Part shown: piece by piece, positions 20,175 to 30,766 of the stretch
How the letters are laid out: each line of letters opens with the position of its first letter
How positions within the stretch are numbered: the stretch's first letter is position 1
NCBI GenBank assembly: GCA_030220185.1
Contig: JASPKZ010009726.1
Span: 1 to 64,000, forward strand
Direction of reading: 5' to 3'
Source: Diploptera punctata
Lineage: Eukaryota > Arthropoda > Insecta > Blattodea > Blaberidae
Length of the DNA: 64,000 bases
Notes under the pieces: generated by a model
The model's input: only the letters and a program-made list of their open reading frames with translations
Database searches by the model: none
Told to the model about the DNA's origin: nothing
Program-made: the position numbers and the translations under genes

Positions 20175-20850
20175 TAATACAGAGTACCGGTTTCGTAGGA
20201 AAGTCACCAAATTCTTCGGCATATATTTATGGCACTTAAAAGAACCTCACGTTTGAACTCCGAGCATAGTATGTTAATCCTTTCCCGCTCAGATTTGAAT
20301 TGTGCTCTAATGTTAAAGACCGTCGTTAAATAGAAATAACATCATAACACTGAATGAATATTTTACCCGACTATACATAGTCTAGCCTCTTTTGTCGGAA
20401 TATTGCTGGAGTGGCTTCTAACATCCAAACTAAGATTTATTTAAGGTTATATCTCGTAGGAAGCTGCCACACCCATCATTCCTTAGTAAAGCTGCAAATC
20501 ATAGTATGAAAATGCTATGATTGCAATGAAAGACCTGCCCTCGGGCAGAATTACTATAGAATAGAATATCCCGTAGAATATTATCTTCTCTACGGCTAAC
20601 ATTTTCCTCCTGCCCATTGACCTCTCTTCTGCTATCTTTCGTTGGAAATTTTTTCTTCTGGCATTGATGCAGTTTGACACGTTCTTGGAGATTAATTAAT
20701 TATTTTGTTTCTTGCCCGAGGTTTGTCCAGTAAAGGTTGCCCTACCACGGTACTTCTGATTTACTTGAAAGATTCCCACTATCGTCAAGCTAATTGAACC
20801 GCTGATGGTCGTCGATATTTGTTTATTAAACAGTTGCTCTTTCGAAGTTA
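20175..20850 (+). repeat. tRNA-headed composite repeat S, copy 3
   Basis: It contains ATATATTTATGGCACTTAAA and CTCCGAGCATAGTATGTTAA (shared with 63560-63640), then CTCTACGGCTAACATTTTCC and TTGACACGTTCTTGGAGATT (shared with copy 1), and ends near CAGTTGCTCTTTCGAAGTTA. It is interrupted by a SINE-V 3' fragment at 20461-20567. Confidence 0.65.
20461..20567 (+). mobile_element. SINE-V 3' fragment inserted in repeat S
   Basis: It matches the last 100 bp of SINE-V (TAAAGCTGCAAATCATAGTA and GAAAGACCTGCCCTCGGGCA). Flanks CTCGTAGGA and CCCGTAGAA look like a diverged target-site duplication, and the uninterrupted version of the host repeat is at about 4220-4240. Confidence 0.7.
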
Positions 20851-21297
20851 ACTTTGGGTAGGCCACATTCTCTACTTGGTTTTCATCGAGACAACATCTC
20901 CTGAAATCAACGGAACAACGTATTCTTCTGAGCGCCAAGTCACCATGGTCAACCATCGAGGCTTTTCGACTCAATAGGAGTGCTGCAGTGTTAAAAAACA
21001 AAACAGGAGTTAGGTTGGTAGTTCCGCTTACTGTGATTGGTCGTGTATATATAAGGTGATCGAAGCCGACCAATAGACGCGAGGCAGGTAAATTTTCTTA
21101 ATTTTATTGATCGGGCTTAGGCCCGGTCCATTGGATAGTGTTTTTGTGTTTTCCTAATATAATTTATTTGTGTAAAGTTGCTAACAGTGTGGTGTTGTGA
21201 TTTATTCACAAACATTGTGTAGTGTAAACCTGCCTAAGTGGTAAGTGTTTTCAGAAAATTTAATATATCAGTGAAATGAGTCTTGGCTTGCCAAGCA

Positions 21298-22670
21298 ATG
21301 GCTGATATGTTAAATATAGATGATCCAATGGATAGTGATAGTGAGGATCCCGGGGCTTTCGCACGCTGGGAAGAGGCAGCTCAAAATTTTGAAAAATACA
21401 GTGCTAAAACTAAATTTGAGGAAATTCCAAAATTTAAAGATATCATCCACCAAATTCGTGGAGCCTTTTTGATAATCACAAACTATCTTGTCACCTTCAA
21501 AGCGTGCGACAAATCCGAGACAGTTGGTGACTTTACATTGACCTGTTTCGAAAATTTAACTAAATTGTTCAAGACATATAGTGTAGAGCAAGGCCTATTT
21601 AATGCCATATTGAAGGAGTTGAAGGCTGATTTGGTTGAACTTCAATCAATGAGTCTTCTCACCACAGATGAACCAAATTTTCCAGAACCTGACACTGAAG
21701 CGGCATTCTCTCCTGCTACTCCGAGTAGCTCTGTTAACTTGGATGGCAGAGAGAATCCAAATCCATCTCAATATCTAAAGACTCAACCAACTGAAGAGGT
21801 CAAAACTAGTAAGAAAAGACGAAATAAAAGCAAAAGCAAAGGAACTAAAAAAGTTGTAAAATCAAATGATATCAAATCAGGTAGAAAACATGAAAGTCGG
21901 TCTAAACAAATCGAGGCAAGGTCTCCTGCTGTAGTTCCAGTGGTTGAGACTGCCAACAGATTTTCAGTTTTAACTGACATGACAGAACCAATTGCTGGAA
22001 CTTCCTCACAAGTGGTTCCACCACCTACTTTTATCGCCGGTCCTTCTACGGCCACAAACAAAACTACAACTATCAGAAATATTGACTCCGCGAAACAGAG
22101 ACCGCCACCCATTACTGTTATTGGGCACACGGATCTGTTTCGCATGAACAAGGAATTAAGAGCACTCACTAGTGGAGATCTCCGAGTAGTCAATATTCCT
22201 GAAGGTCTGCGTTATTACGCAGCTTCAATGGAAGACTTTCAGATCATGAAAACGTATTATAATTCCTTACATAAGGAATAATATACGCATCAAATCTTAA
22301 AGGACACTCCATTGAAGGTAGCACTGAAACGTCTACCAGCAAATATCGAAATTGAAGAAATTGAAGACGAGATCAGGTCCTTGGGATTTCCTCTTCAAAA
22401 AGCAACGCAAATTACTGCGAAAAAAGATAATTTGGAAAAACCCTTACCGGTTTTCATTTAGGAACTAAAGCGAACAGCAGAGGCTTTCAAAATGTATGAT
22501 CTCAAAAGGCTATGTTATTGTGTTGTGGCCGTGGAAGGATATAGACCAAGGGCCGGTCTTAAACAATGTTTCAAGTGCCAGTCCTTCAACCACACCTTTC
22601 CTGCGTGTGGCCGGACGCCACGTTGCGTAATCTGTGCCGAGGCCCATGGGCATAAGGACTGACCCATATT
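21298..22670 (+). pseudogene. Jockey-type LINE ORF1 (gag-like, zinc knuckles), inactivated
   Basis: I place the start at ATG 21298 (MADMLNIDDPMDSDSEDPGA). The N-terminal 330 residues include a basic stretch (KKRRNKSKSKGTKKVVKS) and ITVIGHTDLFRMNKELRALT. After a TAA at 22279-22281 the same frame continues with TPLKVALKRLPANIEIEEIE, a PRE_C2HC-type domain. Next is CFKCQSFNHTFPACGRTPRC followed by VICAEAHGHKD, CCHC-type knuckles in which the final Cys is replaced by the TGA at about 22661. A further stop (TAG) lies near 22459. In this family ORF1 binds the element RNA. Three in-frame stops and the missing ORF2 make it a pseudogene. Confidence 0.8.
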
Positions 22671-23072
22671 AAGGCCTCTGCACAGAGAAACCCAAATTTA
22701 CTAACGTGTGTAAATTGCGGGGCGTCTGGTCACCCTGCTTCATACCGTGGCTGTCCAGCTTTCCAAGCAGCGCTGGAAAAGTATGAACAAGCCAAAAAAC
22801 CAAAAGTTACCCAATTACCATCCATTCAACCCAAGACTTTCACTTCGGTGAAAGTCAATCCTCATGTTACCTTCTCCCAAGTAACCAAACGTGGTACTTC
22901 TTCACAAACAAATGTGAACAAAAATGTTCAAGATCGCACTATACCGGCGATACAATTAAGTACACATGTGGAGGAGTTTCTCCAAGATATTCAGCCCTTA
23001 GTGGCTAGTCTATCTACTATGGAGAAATTCCTCTTCATACACAAAATATTTAACCTATGTTCCATAGGTTAA
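22671..23072 (+). pseudogene. ORF1 C-terminal remainder, frameshifted
   Basis: In another frame LTCVNCGASGHPASYRGCPA supplies the last zinc knuckle (C.NC...HPA...GC), followed by FQAALEKYEQAKKPK. The open stretch 22848-23072 (TFSQVTKRGTSSQTN) is the ORF1 tail. At least one frameshift separates it from the upstream part. Confidence 0.7.
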
Positions 23073-23510
23073 ATATGGAGGAATCATACATTTTCCACAT
23101 GGTATTCTAGAGAGAAAACATCTTCCTACTATGGCTAGGTTTAACATAAGTCAAGAACCCCATAATGATAGCCATAAATAAATTTAGCTGCAAAATTCGC
23201 CCAGTGGGTAACAAAACGCAGCAAGTGGGATGATGCCAGTCACCTCCGAATATAAACAAACTTCATGATCTACCGGAGTCATAACTAAACACTCAGCTGG
23301 GCAGGTTATCATGTACCTATTTAATGTTTACTTTTAGATCACATTTATTTTCATGCGCCCAGCACAAAAATATGGAAGTCCATTTGAGGTGCACAAAAAA
23401 AAAAGGTTAGCGTAAAATAAACAAAAAATAGGATGAACTAGTGTTTTCAATAAGACTACCAACATCAGGAAAATTTTCATTAAAGTATTCTGAAAAAAAA
23501 ACAGTCTGAA

Positions 23511-23580
23511 ACACGTTACGTAATTTGCTCAGGCATTATACTACAAGCCGTGAGGTTGCGAGTTCGATTCCAGATGAGGT
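23511..23580 (+). repeat. tRNA-like SINE head (duplicate of 5790)
   Basis: GTAATTTGCTCAGGCATTAT and GCGAGTTCGATTCCAGATGA occupy A- and B-box positions; slightly better preserved than at 5790. Confidence 0.5.
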
Positions 23581-24084
23581 CAGGAATTTTACCTCTTGAC
23601 CAAACATTGTGGTAAGATCATGTCACTGGGTTCTACTCAGCCTCTAAAATGAATTAGTACCAGATATATTTTCTTGGCTAAAAATGTCCTTTACACAGTG
23701 CTGAACACTTGGGACATAAGTAGTGTCCAATTGTTTAAAGAGGCGTCAGCCATAATCTCCTACTTTTGCAATATCTCCTGAGACCTGTGGGTATAACTTG
23801 GGGTGATGAGTGCTTTCCACCAGATAACTTGATGCCTTCACACACTTCCCTTCGGGGTGTTTTATGACAAATGTTGTGTTAACTTTTACATTGAACTAGA
23901 CCTGAAACATTATGTTGATCTACCGAAATAACTAACTTATGTAGTGTATAATATTGTAGTCTGAGTGTCATGTATTAACTTGCAAAACACAGAGAATTAT
24001 TAAAGGAGAAAAATCAATAAGGTCGATATTATAAATAAGTAGATAACAAGCAATAAGCGGAACAAAATCATTAATGTGGAAATT

Positions 24085-24610
24085 TCTATTAAAATTTTTA
24101 TTTTTTATTTATTTATTTATCCTGGTGGAGTTAAGGCCATGTGGCCTTCTCTTCCACTCACCAGGTCAAACATATACTTCTTCAGAATATAGGCCTAACA
24201 ATCTCAATTAACTCTAATATTAAATACTAAATAAAAATTTGATCAAAAAGCTATTTATTATATTACGATCTATAATGCAACCAGTTAAAGTTAGTTAAAA
24301 TTAAGACTAAAACTAATAATAAAATGTATACAAGCAAGACATATTAAATTGTCCCTGTATAATGTATATAAAAATACAAAGAAAAATAATGAGATACAGA
24401 AAACTAATTTACTTTTGTACAATATTTAAAACAAAATAAAGTAAAATATTTGTTAATCTTAATATTATTTTCATAGATAATTAAATTTATTAACTGTTAA
24501 AAGAATACCATGAGTGAGGTGTATAAGTTAGTTTGTTATTAAATAATTCTTTAATTTGTTTTTGAAGGATGTTATAGTTTGACAGTCTCTGATTACAGGA
24601 ATCGAAAAAG
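24085..24610 (-). mobile_element. LINE 3' end (UTR and tail), inserted in copy 2 only
   Basis: On the minus strand the 3' end is a short tandem tail, read on + as TTTTATTTATTTATTTATCC. It is preceded by CCTGGTGAGTGGAAGAGAAG, a 3' UTR motif common in insect LINEs. A short broken frame at the left end of the element (YNILQKQIKELFNNKLTYTS) fits the last residues of an RT. Copy 1 reads through this position without the insert. Confidence 0.6.
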
Positions 24611-24639
24611 ACAACGACCTAATGTATTGTGTCTTGGTA

Positions 24640-24960
24640 CAGGTCCACAAAACCCTATGGAGAAGGAATTTTCTCATGGAATATAGGTCAGTAGGAGATC
24701 TGTGTCCATAGGGAATCGCCCAGTTGGTAGATCAAGAATGAGGTGGGAGAATAACATCCATGATTTAACGGAAGAACATTATACAGTGCAAGATTGGAAG
24801 ACATTAGCTCAGGATAGGGATGAATGGAGAGCTTATGCCCGACCTACGGGTTCGATAGAGACAGTGAGTTAGTAGTTAGTTAAAATATCGGTGCCCACGC
24901 AGAATCGCGATGAATTTGAGCAGCTCTAATAAATAGCGACTGTAAGAATTAGGAGACATC
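24640..24960 (+). mobile_element. SINE-W copy split by LINE-A (duplicate of 6380)
   Basis: TTTTCTCATGGAATATAGGT and, after the LINE-A insert, GTGCCCACGCAGAATCGCGA are consecutive parts of SINE-W. The insertion point equals that in copy 1. Confidence 0.65.
24708..24883 (+). pseudogene. LINE-A 3' end inserted in SINE-W (duplicate of 6523)
   Basis: GATCAAGAATGAGGTGGGAG and GATGAATGGAGAGCTTATGC encode the decayed C-terminus. It ends CAGTGAGTTAGTAGTTAGTT. Flanks GGAGATCTGTGTCC and ATATCGGTGCCC are the aged duplication seen in copy 1. Confidence 0.75.
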
Positions 24961-25295
24961 CTGTGGGATCACCTTCCTCTACAAGACGTCAGCCAATTCA
25001 TAGATCAATTGTCTTGCAGCCTCTCGCGGTATCAAGTTTTGTTTATATTAAAGAACGGGGATGATTACTATTAAAACAGAATGAAAGAAAATGTTATCCA
25101 TAAGAATGAAAAACAGAATATTTGCAATTTTAGAGGTTAATTTGTTTTGATTTTCAATGAGTTTAGCTTTATATAGTGTGTCACGTGATTAATCAATACA
25201 CATTTGAGGGACGGGAAAAGTACCAGGTTAGTCACTTTATTGCGTGAGTTTCACAATGCAAAGTACTAACTATATTGTACAAGTGCGAAACTGAC

Positions 25296-25434
25296 TTAGG
25301 CTTTCACGGCCGGAGTTATTATGATGATCTTGTAAAATATCTGAGGATGCGGGACGCAGTCTCTGGCGAAACGTCGGGGAACTACAAGCCTCTAAGACCA
25401 CGGCCAACAGCTCGGAAGTCTTTACAAGATCATC
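25296..25434 (+). mobile_element. Solitary PLE terminal fragment with hammerhead-like core
   Basis: It begins TAGGCTTTCACGGCCGGAGT, a sequence also found (inverted) at the right end of the 7258-7979 palindrome. GATGATCTTGTAAA near the left and TTTACAAGATCATC at the right are perfect inverted flanks. Copy 1 of the duplicated segment lacks it. There is no coding sequence. Confidence 0.6.
25328..25395 (+). ncRNA. Hammerhead-like core in solitary PLE fragment
   Basis: CTGAGGA (25341-25347) fits CUGANGA. An imperfect helix II follows (GGAC with GTCT inside a GC/GC stem), then CGAAACGTC (25367-25375). Outer helix I pairs CTTGTA with TACAAG. Helix II is weaker than in the other copies. Confidence 0.45.
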
Positions 25435-25784
25435 TTAAAATAAACTGTTTAATCATCGGGTTATTTTCCTTCCTAATTTGGCACATATTTAAAAAAGGTA
25501 GGTACGTTGTATAATTGGGGAGGTTAGATGCAGTATTGAGAAAACAGTTTTAAAGTTGAAGTTGTGTAACAAATTCATAGGTAATTCAAAATGATAACTT
25601 CGGGTGATGCGTGTCTTCCCCCAGATAAGTCTAAAAAGACATCAATGCCTTTACACGCCCATTTTTTTCAAGAGAATAATAAATGACATATACCCCTTTG
25701 TATGCAACCGCCTCAATTAAAAGACAATTATTTAGTGACTTTGCTAGATTCTTCCTCGTGCCCTTCATTTATAGATGATAACTA

Positions 25785-25950
25785 TGCACCTGATAGAGGA
25801 TGGTCAATGTATACATTTTCACAGTATATATAGATAGATGAATTCAATCTGTAAAATATTAATATATTTTAAAATTCGATTTGTAAAAATATTTTGCATT
25901 TTGACATTTAGTGACGTTGCTTCGTTACGGTACAGTTATTACGTCAACAT
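25785..25950 (+). repeat. Interspersed repeat R, copy 3
   Basis: CACCTGATAGAGGATGGTCA start and TAGTGACGTTGCTTCGTTAC end; part of the copy 2 segment. Confidence 0.65.
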
Positions 25951-26395
25951 TATTGTTATCGCTTAGCAAGAAAGGACATTTCTACTATCTTTTTGCACGA
26001 TAGTGCGTTCTGTCATACTTACAGGACCATGATTGAAAGTTCAGTTTCCTAAACTATACTGTAATATTACAAATTACATACCTAGGGCGGGAAGTAAACC
26101 CACTGCCCTTTTCGTATACTACGTACAAAAATATATTTCCAAAATGTAGTGTTAATATACATTATACGAAACAAATCACTGCATTTGAAATGAACTGAAC
26201 TTTATTTTAAACAATATACAACAATAAATTGGTACTTGTACCCATTTTACTCTAATTGGTGTCACGGCCTGCTGTAGTCTCAACTAAATTACTTTCGACA
26301 TTTACTGTAATTACATTGGTCATACTGCTAACGTCAGTCAGTTGTTTATAATGAACGCAAATATTTCCAACGAAGATGTTATTTTACTATAATTA

Positions 26396-26945
26396 TCACA
26401 TTTTTGAACATATACATACTGTACAAAGACGACCTGTCGGTACTTTGGAACATATACGCACTTTACAAGGTCACGGAGTTCTTCGGCGAATATTGTTAAT
26501 TAATAGCAGGTAAAATTAATCAGTAAAAATTATTTAAATTTCCTTAAAATTATACAAGAATATATACAAAATAAATTATGGTTTTGCATGATTTGTTTTC
26601 ACTCCAGTCCGATGCATTCAAATAAGCTGGAATTAAAAAAATTAATTTCACCAATTAAGGGGTTAACCTCTCCCTATTTACGCACTAATTTTCGGTCTCT
26701 TGAGTCACCCAGATACAAGCTGTCGGTTGAGCACGTTAATTTAATAAAGATAACTACAGAGTGTGGCATAAGTCAATTAACCACTGCACGCGGTTACAAG
26801 GGAAAAATCAGATTGGTTCAAACAGGGGTTTGAAAACGGGACCTTGAGAATATAATCTGAAACACTACTGCTTGAGTTGATTTTGAAGGATAAAACCACT
26901 AAACCTGTATCGTTTGATTGAACTGGAATTTGAAAACACTTTTTT
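26396..26945. other. Unassigned stretch
   Basis: An ORF at 26588-26833 (81 codons) shows no motif and no similarity I recognise. I treat it as chance. Confidence 0.35.
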
Positions 26946-26949
26946 TAAT

Positions 26950-27109
26950 AATGGGAAATTGTGTAAATCAGTTTTAAAACGACGTCATAAATGCTTAAAT
27001 AACAATGGAGGTCACTTTGAACAATTTTGGTAGTTGTTTTTTATATAGTTGTAAGCTACAGACAATAATATATTTGCATGTTCGGTTAACTGACTTATGC
27101 TGCACCCTG
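26950..27109 (+). pseudogene. 3' end of a mariner-like transposon
   Basis: A short frame reads GKLCKSVLKRRHKCLNNNGG, then HFEQFW and a stop, the typical C-terminus of mariner transposases (R...C..NGGHFE). About 60 bp downstream, GCACCCTG at 27102-27109 is the outer end of a CAGGGTGC-type terminal inverted repeat. The upstream element is missing or too decayed. Confidence 0.6.
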
Positions 27110-27184
27110 TGCATTTGGAAAATTTTCGAGCAGCAGCAATTGTAAAACAAGTGATGAATTCAATAAAAAAGTTTAAAATATATT

Positions 27185-27480
27185 TCCAACGGGCCCGGGT
27201 CCGATCCCCGGTCGGGACAATTTTCTTAAGTGAAGGTTATTCCTCACCTCTAAGACAAATCTCAGGCCCAAACGACCTGCGAACATTATACGGCCATCAT
27301 AATCATCGTCATTCATATTCGCCTTAGATTATCAAGTTTAGGATTAAGGGCTCTCGTGACGCACCACTATTATCATCATCATCGCCCATCATATCACCAG
27401 CACAGTCGTAACCCCTCCTTCCGGGCGCCCCAACCTCATAAACGGGTAACAGTTACTCCAGTGCCAAAGGAGAACACCGG
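27185..27480 (+). mobile_element. SINE-V subfamily 2, 5'-truncated
   Basis: It starts inside the tRNA-like head at the B box (GGGTCCGATCCCCGGTCGGG). It continues with AGGCCCAAACGACCTGCGAA, the TCATCATCATCG run, TTCCGGGCGCCCCAACCTCA and an A-rich end. It is the same subfamily as 4791-5180 in opposite orientation. Confidence 0.75.
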
Positions 27481-27649
27481 AAATGTCAAAATGACAAAAT
27501 GAGGTTTTGAATAAATAAAATACATAAGAGTACAAATATGAATTAGGTTTGTCGTTTTATGCAGAATGTGTGATGAAACACTTTTATTGTTAAAAACCGT
27601 TCCCAGTGAAACCTTTAACAACTAGACTCCATGTCAGACCGAAAATTAG

Positions 27650-27990
27650 ATGTTACAAGATTGAATAATCTTTATTTTTATATATAATTCTCTGTACGTC
27701 TGTTTGTCACTCAAGTCCTCTTAAACAACTGGTCCGATTTTGATGAAAATTGTTGTGTGCGTTTATGGGGTCCCTCGATGGTTCACATTCACAATTGGAC
27801 CCTCTAAAATCTTTAGTATCTGAAGTAAAAATTTAAAAGTCGCTCTAGCGGTCACAATTTTCGATGTTTCACAACGAAACACAGTATATCCTATTAAAAT
27901 AAACCGAGGTAGATATTATCAAAAAATGAGCGAAATCCGACAATTAGAAGTGGATGTTTACCTGAAAGTCATTGTTTGGTTCGTCTCAGC
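27650..27990 (+). repeat. Unclassified dispersed repeat, possibly Helitron-derived
   Basis: ATTCTCTGTACGTCTGTTTG, ACTGGTCCGATTTTGATGAA and TGAGCGAAATCCGACAATTA are partly shared with 51930-52340. A gene-free TCTGT... start followed by CCGATTTTGATGAAA is common in short arthropod Helitrons, but I found no CTAG-terminated 3' hairpin. Confidence 0.35.
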
Positions 27991-28239
27991 GTACTTTTCT
28001 TATCATGTCACATATATATATATAATTCAAGGAGGAATTATATTGACTTTTATTTTAAAATTGCGCTTGTAATTTAGAATTACATAAAATCATATCTAAA
28101 AATATACAAAGACAGAAACATTTGAAATTTTATATTTAAATTTCTTATATTTTAGCTTTCTAATTTGAACGGTACAAAACGTAATATATTTTCAAACATT
28201 TTATTCCATGATAAATATGATATTTATAATTGTATTTAG

Positions 28240-28405
28240 TATTTACCTGATAAAGGAAGAGCTGCGCTGTCTTCATTCCAAGAAAATTACTGTTACAAAC
28301 TAGACTTAAACCTGTCAAACGTTTGTATTTTATTAAATTCAAATCAAAACTGACTTTTTCAATTTTCACACACAGTGGCGTTGCTCCGCAACGTAAGATG
28401 TTATT
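28240..28405 (+). repeat. Interspersed repeat R, copy 4
   Basis: TTTACCTGATAAAGGAAGAG start and AGTGGCGTTGCTCCGCAACG end. The flanking 28000-28640 is homologous to 33285-33970, including the following tRNA-like unit. Confidence 0.7.
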
Positions 28406-28726
28406 ACGTCAACATATTAGTTTTTTTTTGCTAAAAAACCCCATTTCACAGAATAGTGTTACGAAGTTAATATTTTTTTTTTAATCTTGCGAGGCGTATA
28501 TGTATATATAAGTGTGTGTGTGTGTGTGTGTGTTATAATTAAATTCTTAGCTTTTAGCAATGTATGCATAAAATTACATGATAAGAAAAATAAATGCTCG
28601 GACGGGACTTGAACCCGGACCTCAGGATTCATATCCCACTACATCGTGTAACAATTAGAATATATTATTATAATATAAATGAATGTTTGTAATAGACTTG
28701 CTCGGTGGCGTAATTGTTAGCGCACT

Positions 28727-28731
<5 letters not shown>

Positions 28732-28761
<30 letters not shown>
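28732..28761. repeat. (TA)n at an array junction
   Basis: About 15 TA units directly after a + strand tRNA 5' half. Confidence 0.9.
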
Positions 28762-28768
<7 letters not shown>

Positions 28769-29108
28769 AAATGCTCCGACGGGACTTGAACCCGAACCTC
28801 TGGACTTATATCCCACTATATCCGGTAATAATGAGAATATTTTATAATAAGATAAAATAATATTTGTACTAGTCCTGCTCGGTGGCGTAATCGGTAGCGC
28901 ACTGGGATATATATATTATAATTACTTTTTGACATTGAGCAATGCAAGCTTAAATTGACTTGATCAGAAAAATAAATGCTCGGACGGGACTTGAACTCGA
29001 ACCTCAGCATTTATATCCCACTACAAGTAGTAATAATCAGAATATATTATTAAAAGAGAAGTAAATGTTTGTACAAGACGTGCTTGGTGGCGTAATCGGT
29101 AGCGCACT

Positions 29109-29112
<4 letters not shown>

Positions 29113-29148
<36 letters not shown>
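29113..29148. repeat. (TA)n at an array junction
   Basis: About 18 TA units after the 5' half starting at 29082. Confidence 0.9.
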
Positions 29149-29154
<6 letters not shown>

Positions 29155-29262
29155 TTTTTAACATACAGCAATGCAAGTTTAAAATGACATGATAAGAAAA
29201 ATAAATACTCGGACGGGAATTGAACCCGGACCTCTATATTTATATCCCACTGCAACTAATAA

Positions 29263-30447
29263 TACTTACTTACTCACTGGCACTATCGAAACCGTAGGAT
29301 CATTTCAGCGCGGACATAAGCTCTCCATAAATCCCTATCCTGAGCTAATGATTTCCAATCATTCCTTGTATAATCTACTTCCTTCAAATCATAGGTAATG
29401 TTATTCTCCCACTTCATTCTTGGTCTACCAACTAGGCGTTTCCCCTCTGGCTTCCCTACAAGAAGCTTCCATGCAAGTCTTTCATTCCCCATACGTGCAT
29501 CATGTCCTGCCCATCGCAGTCTACGAGACTTAACTGTTCTTATTATATCTGGCTTCCTATAAAGACCATGTAGTTCATTGTTATATAGTCTTCTCCATTC
29601 ACCTGAATGTTCATCTCTCTTTGGTCCAAAAAAATTCCTAAGAACTTTGTTCTCAAATACTCGTAATCTCCTTTCCTCCCTTAAAGTAAGAGTCCATGTT
29701 TCACACCCATATAATATAACTGGTAGAATAATAATTTTATATATTTTCAGCTTAACGTTTTTTGAAAGGAGTTGGGACAGCAAGAGTCTCTGCAATGCAT
29801 AATAGCACGCATTTCCAGAATTGAGCCTATGTTTAATTTCTTTGTGAATCTCATTCCTATTTGTGATTATTGTTCCTAGGTATTTGAATTCAGCCAGTTC
29901 CTCAAAATTTCCCTCATTTGTCATTAGCTGTCCATTTCCATTATATACTGAATTTCTACGTGTGACCATATATTTAGTTTTACTGATATTTACTTCCAGT
30001 CCTAATTTCTTAGTGTTACTCAATAGTGTGTGCATGTTGTCCTTTAGTATCTCCTCGCTATCGGCCAATAATACTACATCATCGGCATAAACTAACAACT
30101 TATAAATACCATTGAGTTATAATCCTTCCTCATTCTCTAAAGATTTAATGGCATGCTCTAGTACAAAATTAAATAGTAGAGGAGATGGTGCATCTCCTTG
30201 CTTCAACCCATTCTGGATTTCAAAAGTGTCCGAAAACTGTTTGCCTACACGCACCCTACTCTTTGTGCCATCTAGACACTTTCGTATAAGTCTAACTAAC
30301 TTTTTAGGACTCCCGGACTCCAACAGGATGCTATATAACTTCTCCCCTCTTAATTGAATCATATGCTTTCTTGAAGTCTACATATAGTTGATGTACAGTA
30401 CCATTATATTCCCATTTCTTTTCTAAAATCTGTCTTATACTAAAAAG
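29263..30447 (-). pseudogene. LINE-A reverse transcriptase, best-preserved copy
   Basis: This 5'-truncated copy is inserted in the tRNA-like array. From 30447 leftward: VDFKKAYDSI (RT motif A), then a 1-bp frameshift. Next are GLKQGDAPSPLLFNFVLEHA (motif B), YADDVVLLADSEEIL (motif C, catalytic YADD), LNSGNACYYALQRLLLSQLL, LYGCETWTLTLREERRLRVF, FGPKRDEHSGEWRRL and the GRPRMKWENN tail. A single TAA (30117-30119) interrupts an otherwise open frame from 30362 to 29283 (about 358 codons). The 3' end is the (AGTA)n tail (CTTACTTACT at 29264-29273). Flanks AACTAATAAT and CTAGTAATAAT fit a short, aged target-site duplication. The endonuclease domain is absent. Clade probably RTE-like. Confidence 0.9.
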
Positions 30448-30717
30448 CTAGTAATAATGAAAATATATTATTATAAGACAAATTAATGTTTGAAGTGACT
30501 TGCGCGGTGGCGTAATCGGTAGCGCACTGGGATATATATATCATATTTTTGATATTGATCAATGATAAAATGATAAAAAAATGTTGGGACAGGACTTGAA
30601 CCCGGACTTCTGGATTAACTTCCTGCTACATCTAGTAATAATTAGTATATTTTATTATTATATTTGTATTTTATGTTTGTAGTACATTTGCTCGGTGGCG
30701 TAATAGGTAGTGCACTG

Positions 30718-30719
<2 letters not shown>

Positions 30720-30753
<34 letters not shown>
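30720..30753. repeat. (TA)n at an array junction
   Basis: About 17 TA units. The SINE-W insertion lies directly downstream. Confidence 0.9.
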
Positions 30754-30759
<6 letters not shown>

Positions 30760-30766
30760 TGTAATT

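Larger units (their letters stand above)
20850..23260 (+). mobile_element. 5' half of a Jockey-like LINE (5' UTR and ORF1)
   Basis: The segment combines a 5' region, with a TATATAAGG sequence near 21046, and a gag-type ORF1 (21298-22670). No reverse transcriptase follows. The element breaks off shortly before the duplicated segment at 23265, so ORF2 is missing entirely. Presence of the 5' half without the 3' half is the opposite of usual LINE 5' truncation and implies a later deletion or rearrangement. Confidence 0.65.
23265..26395. repeat. Copy 2 of the 3-kb duplicated segment
   Basis: Partner of 5540-9080 (landmarks given there). It begins directly after the Jockey-like ORF1 remnant. It lacks the PLE palindrome, giving the empty site AAAAAAGGTAGGTACG at about 25490. 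Confidence 0.8.

Noticed and set aside
26588..26833. 81-codon ORF as a possible host gene
   Set aside because: No motif, no flanking splice signals that convince, and length is within chance for open frames here.
27650..28000. A second complete Helitron
   Set aside because: The 5'-like sequence is suggestive, but no hairpin-CTAG 3' end could be found, so it is listed only as an unclassified repeat.
28700..28813. Split or intron-containing tRNA genes as an explanation for the separated halves
   Set aside because: The 3' halves are on the opposite strand, so no single transcript could join them.
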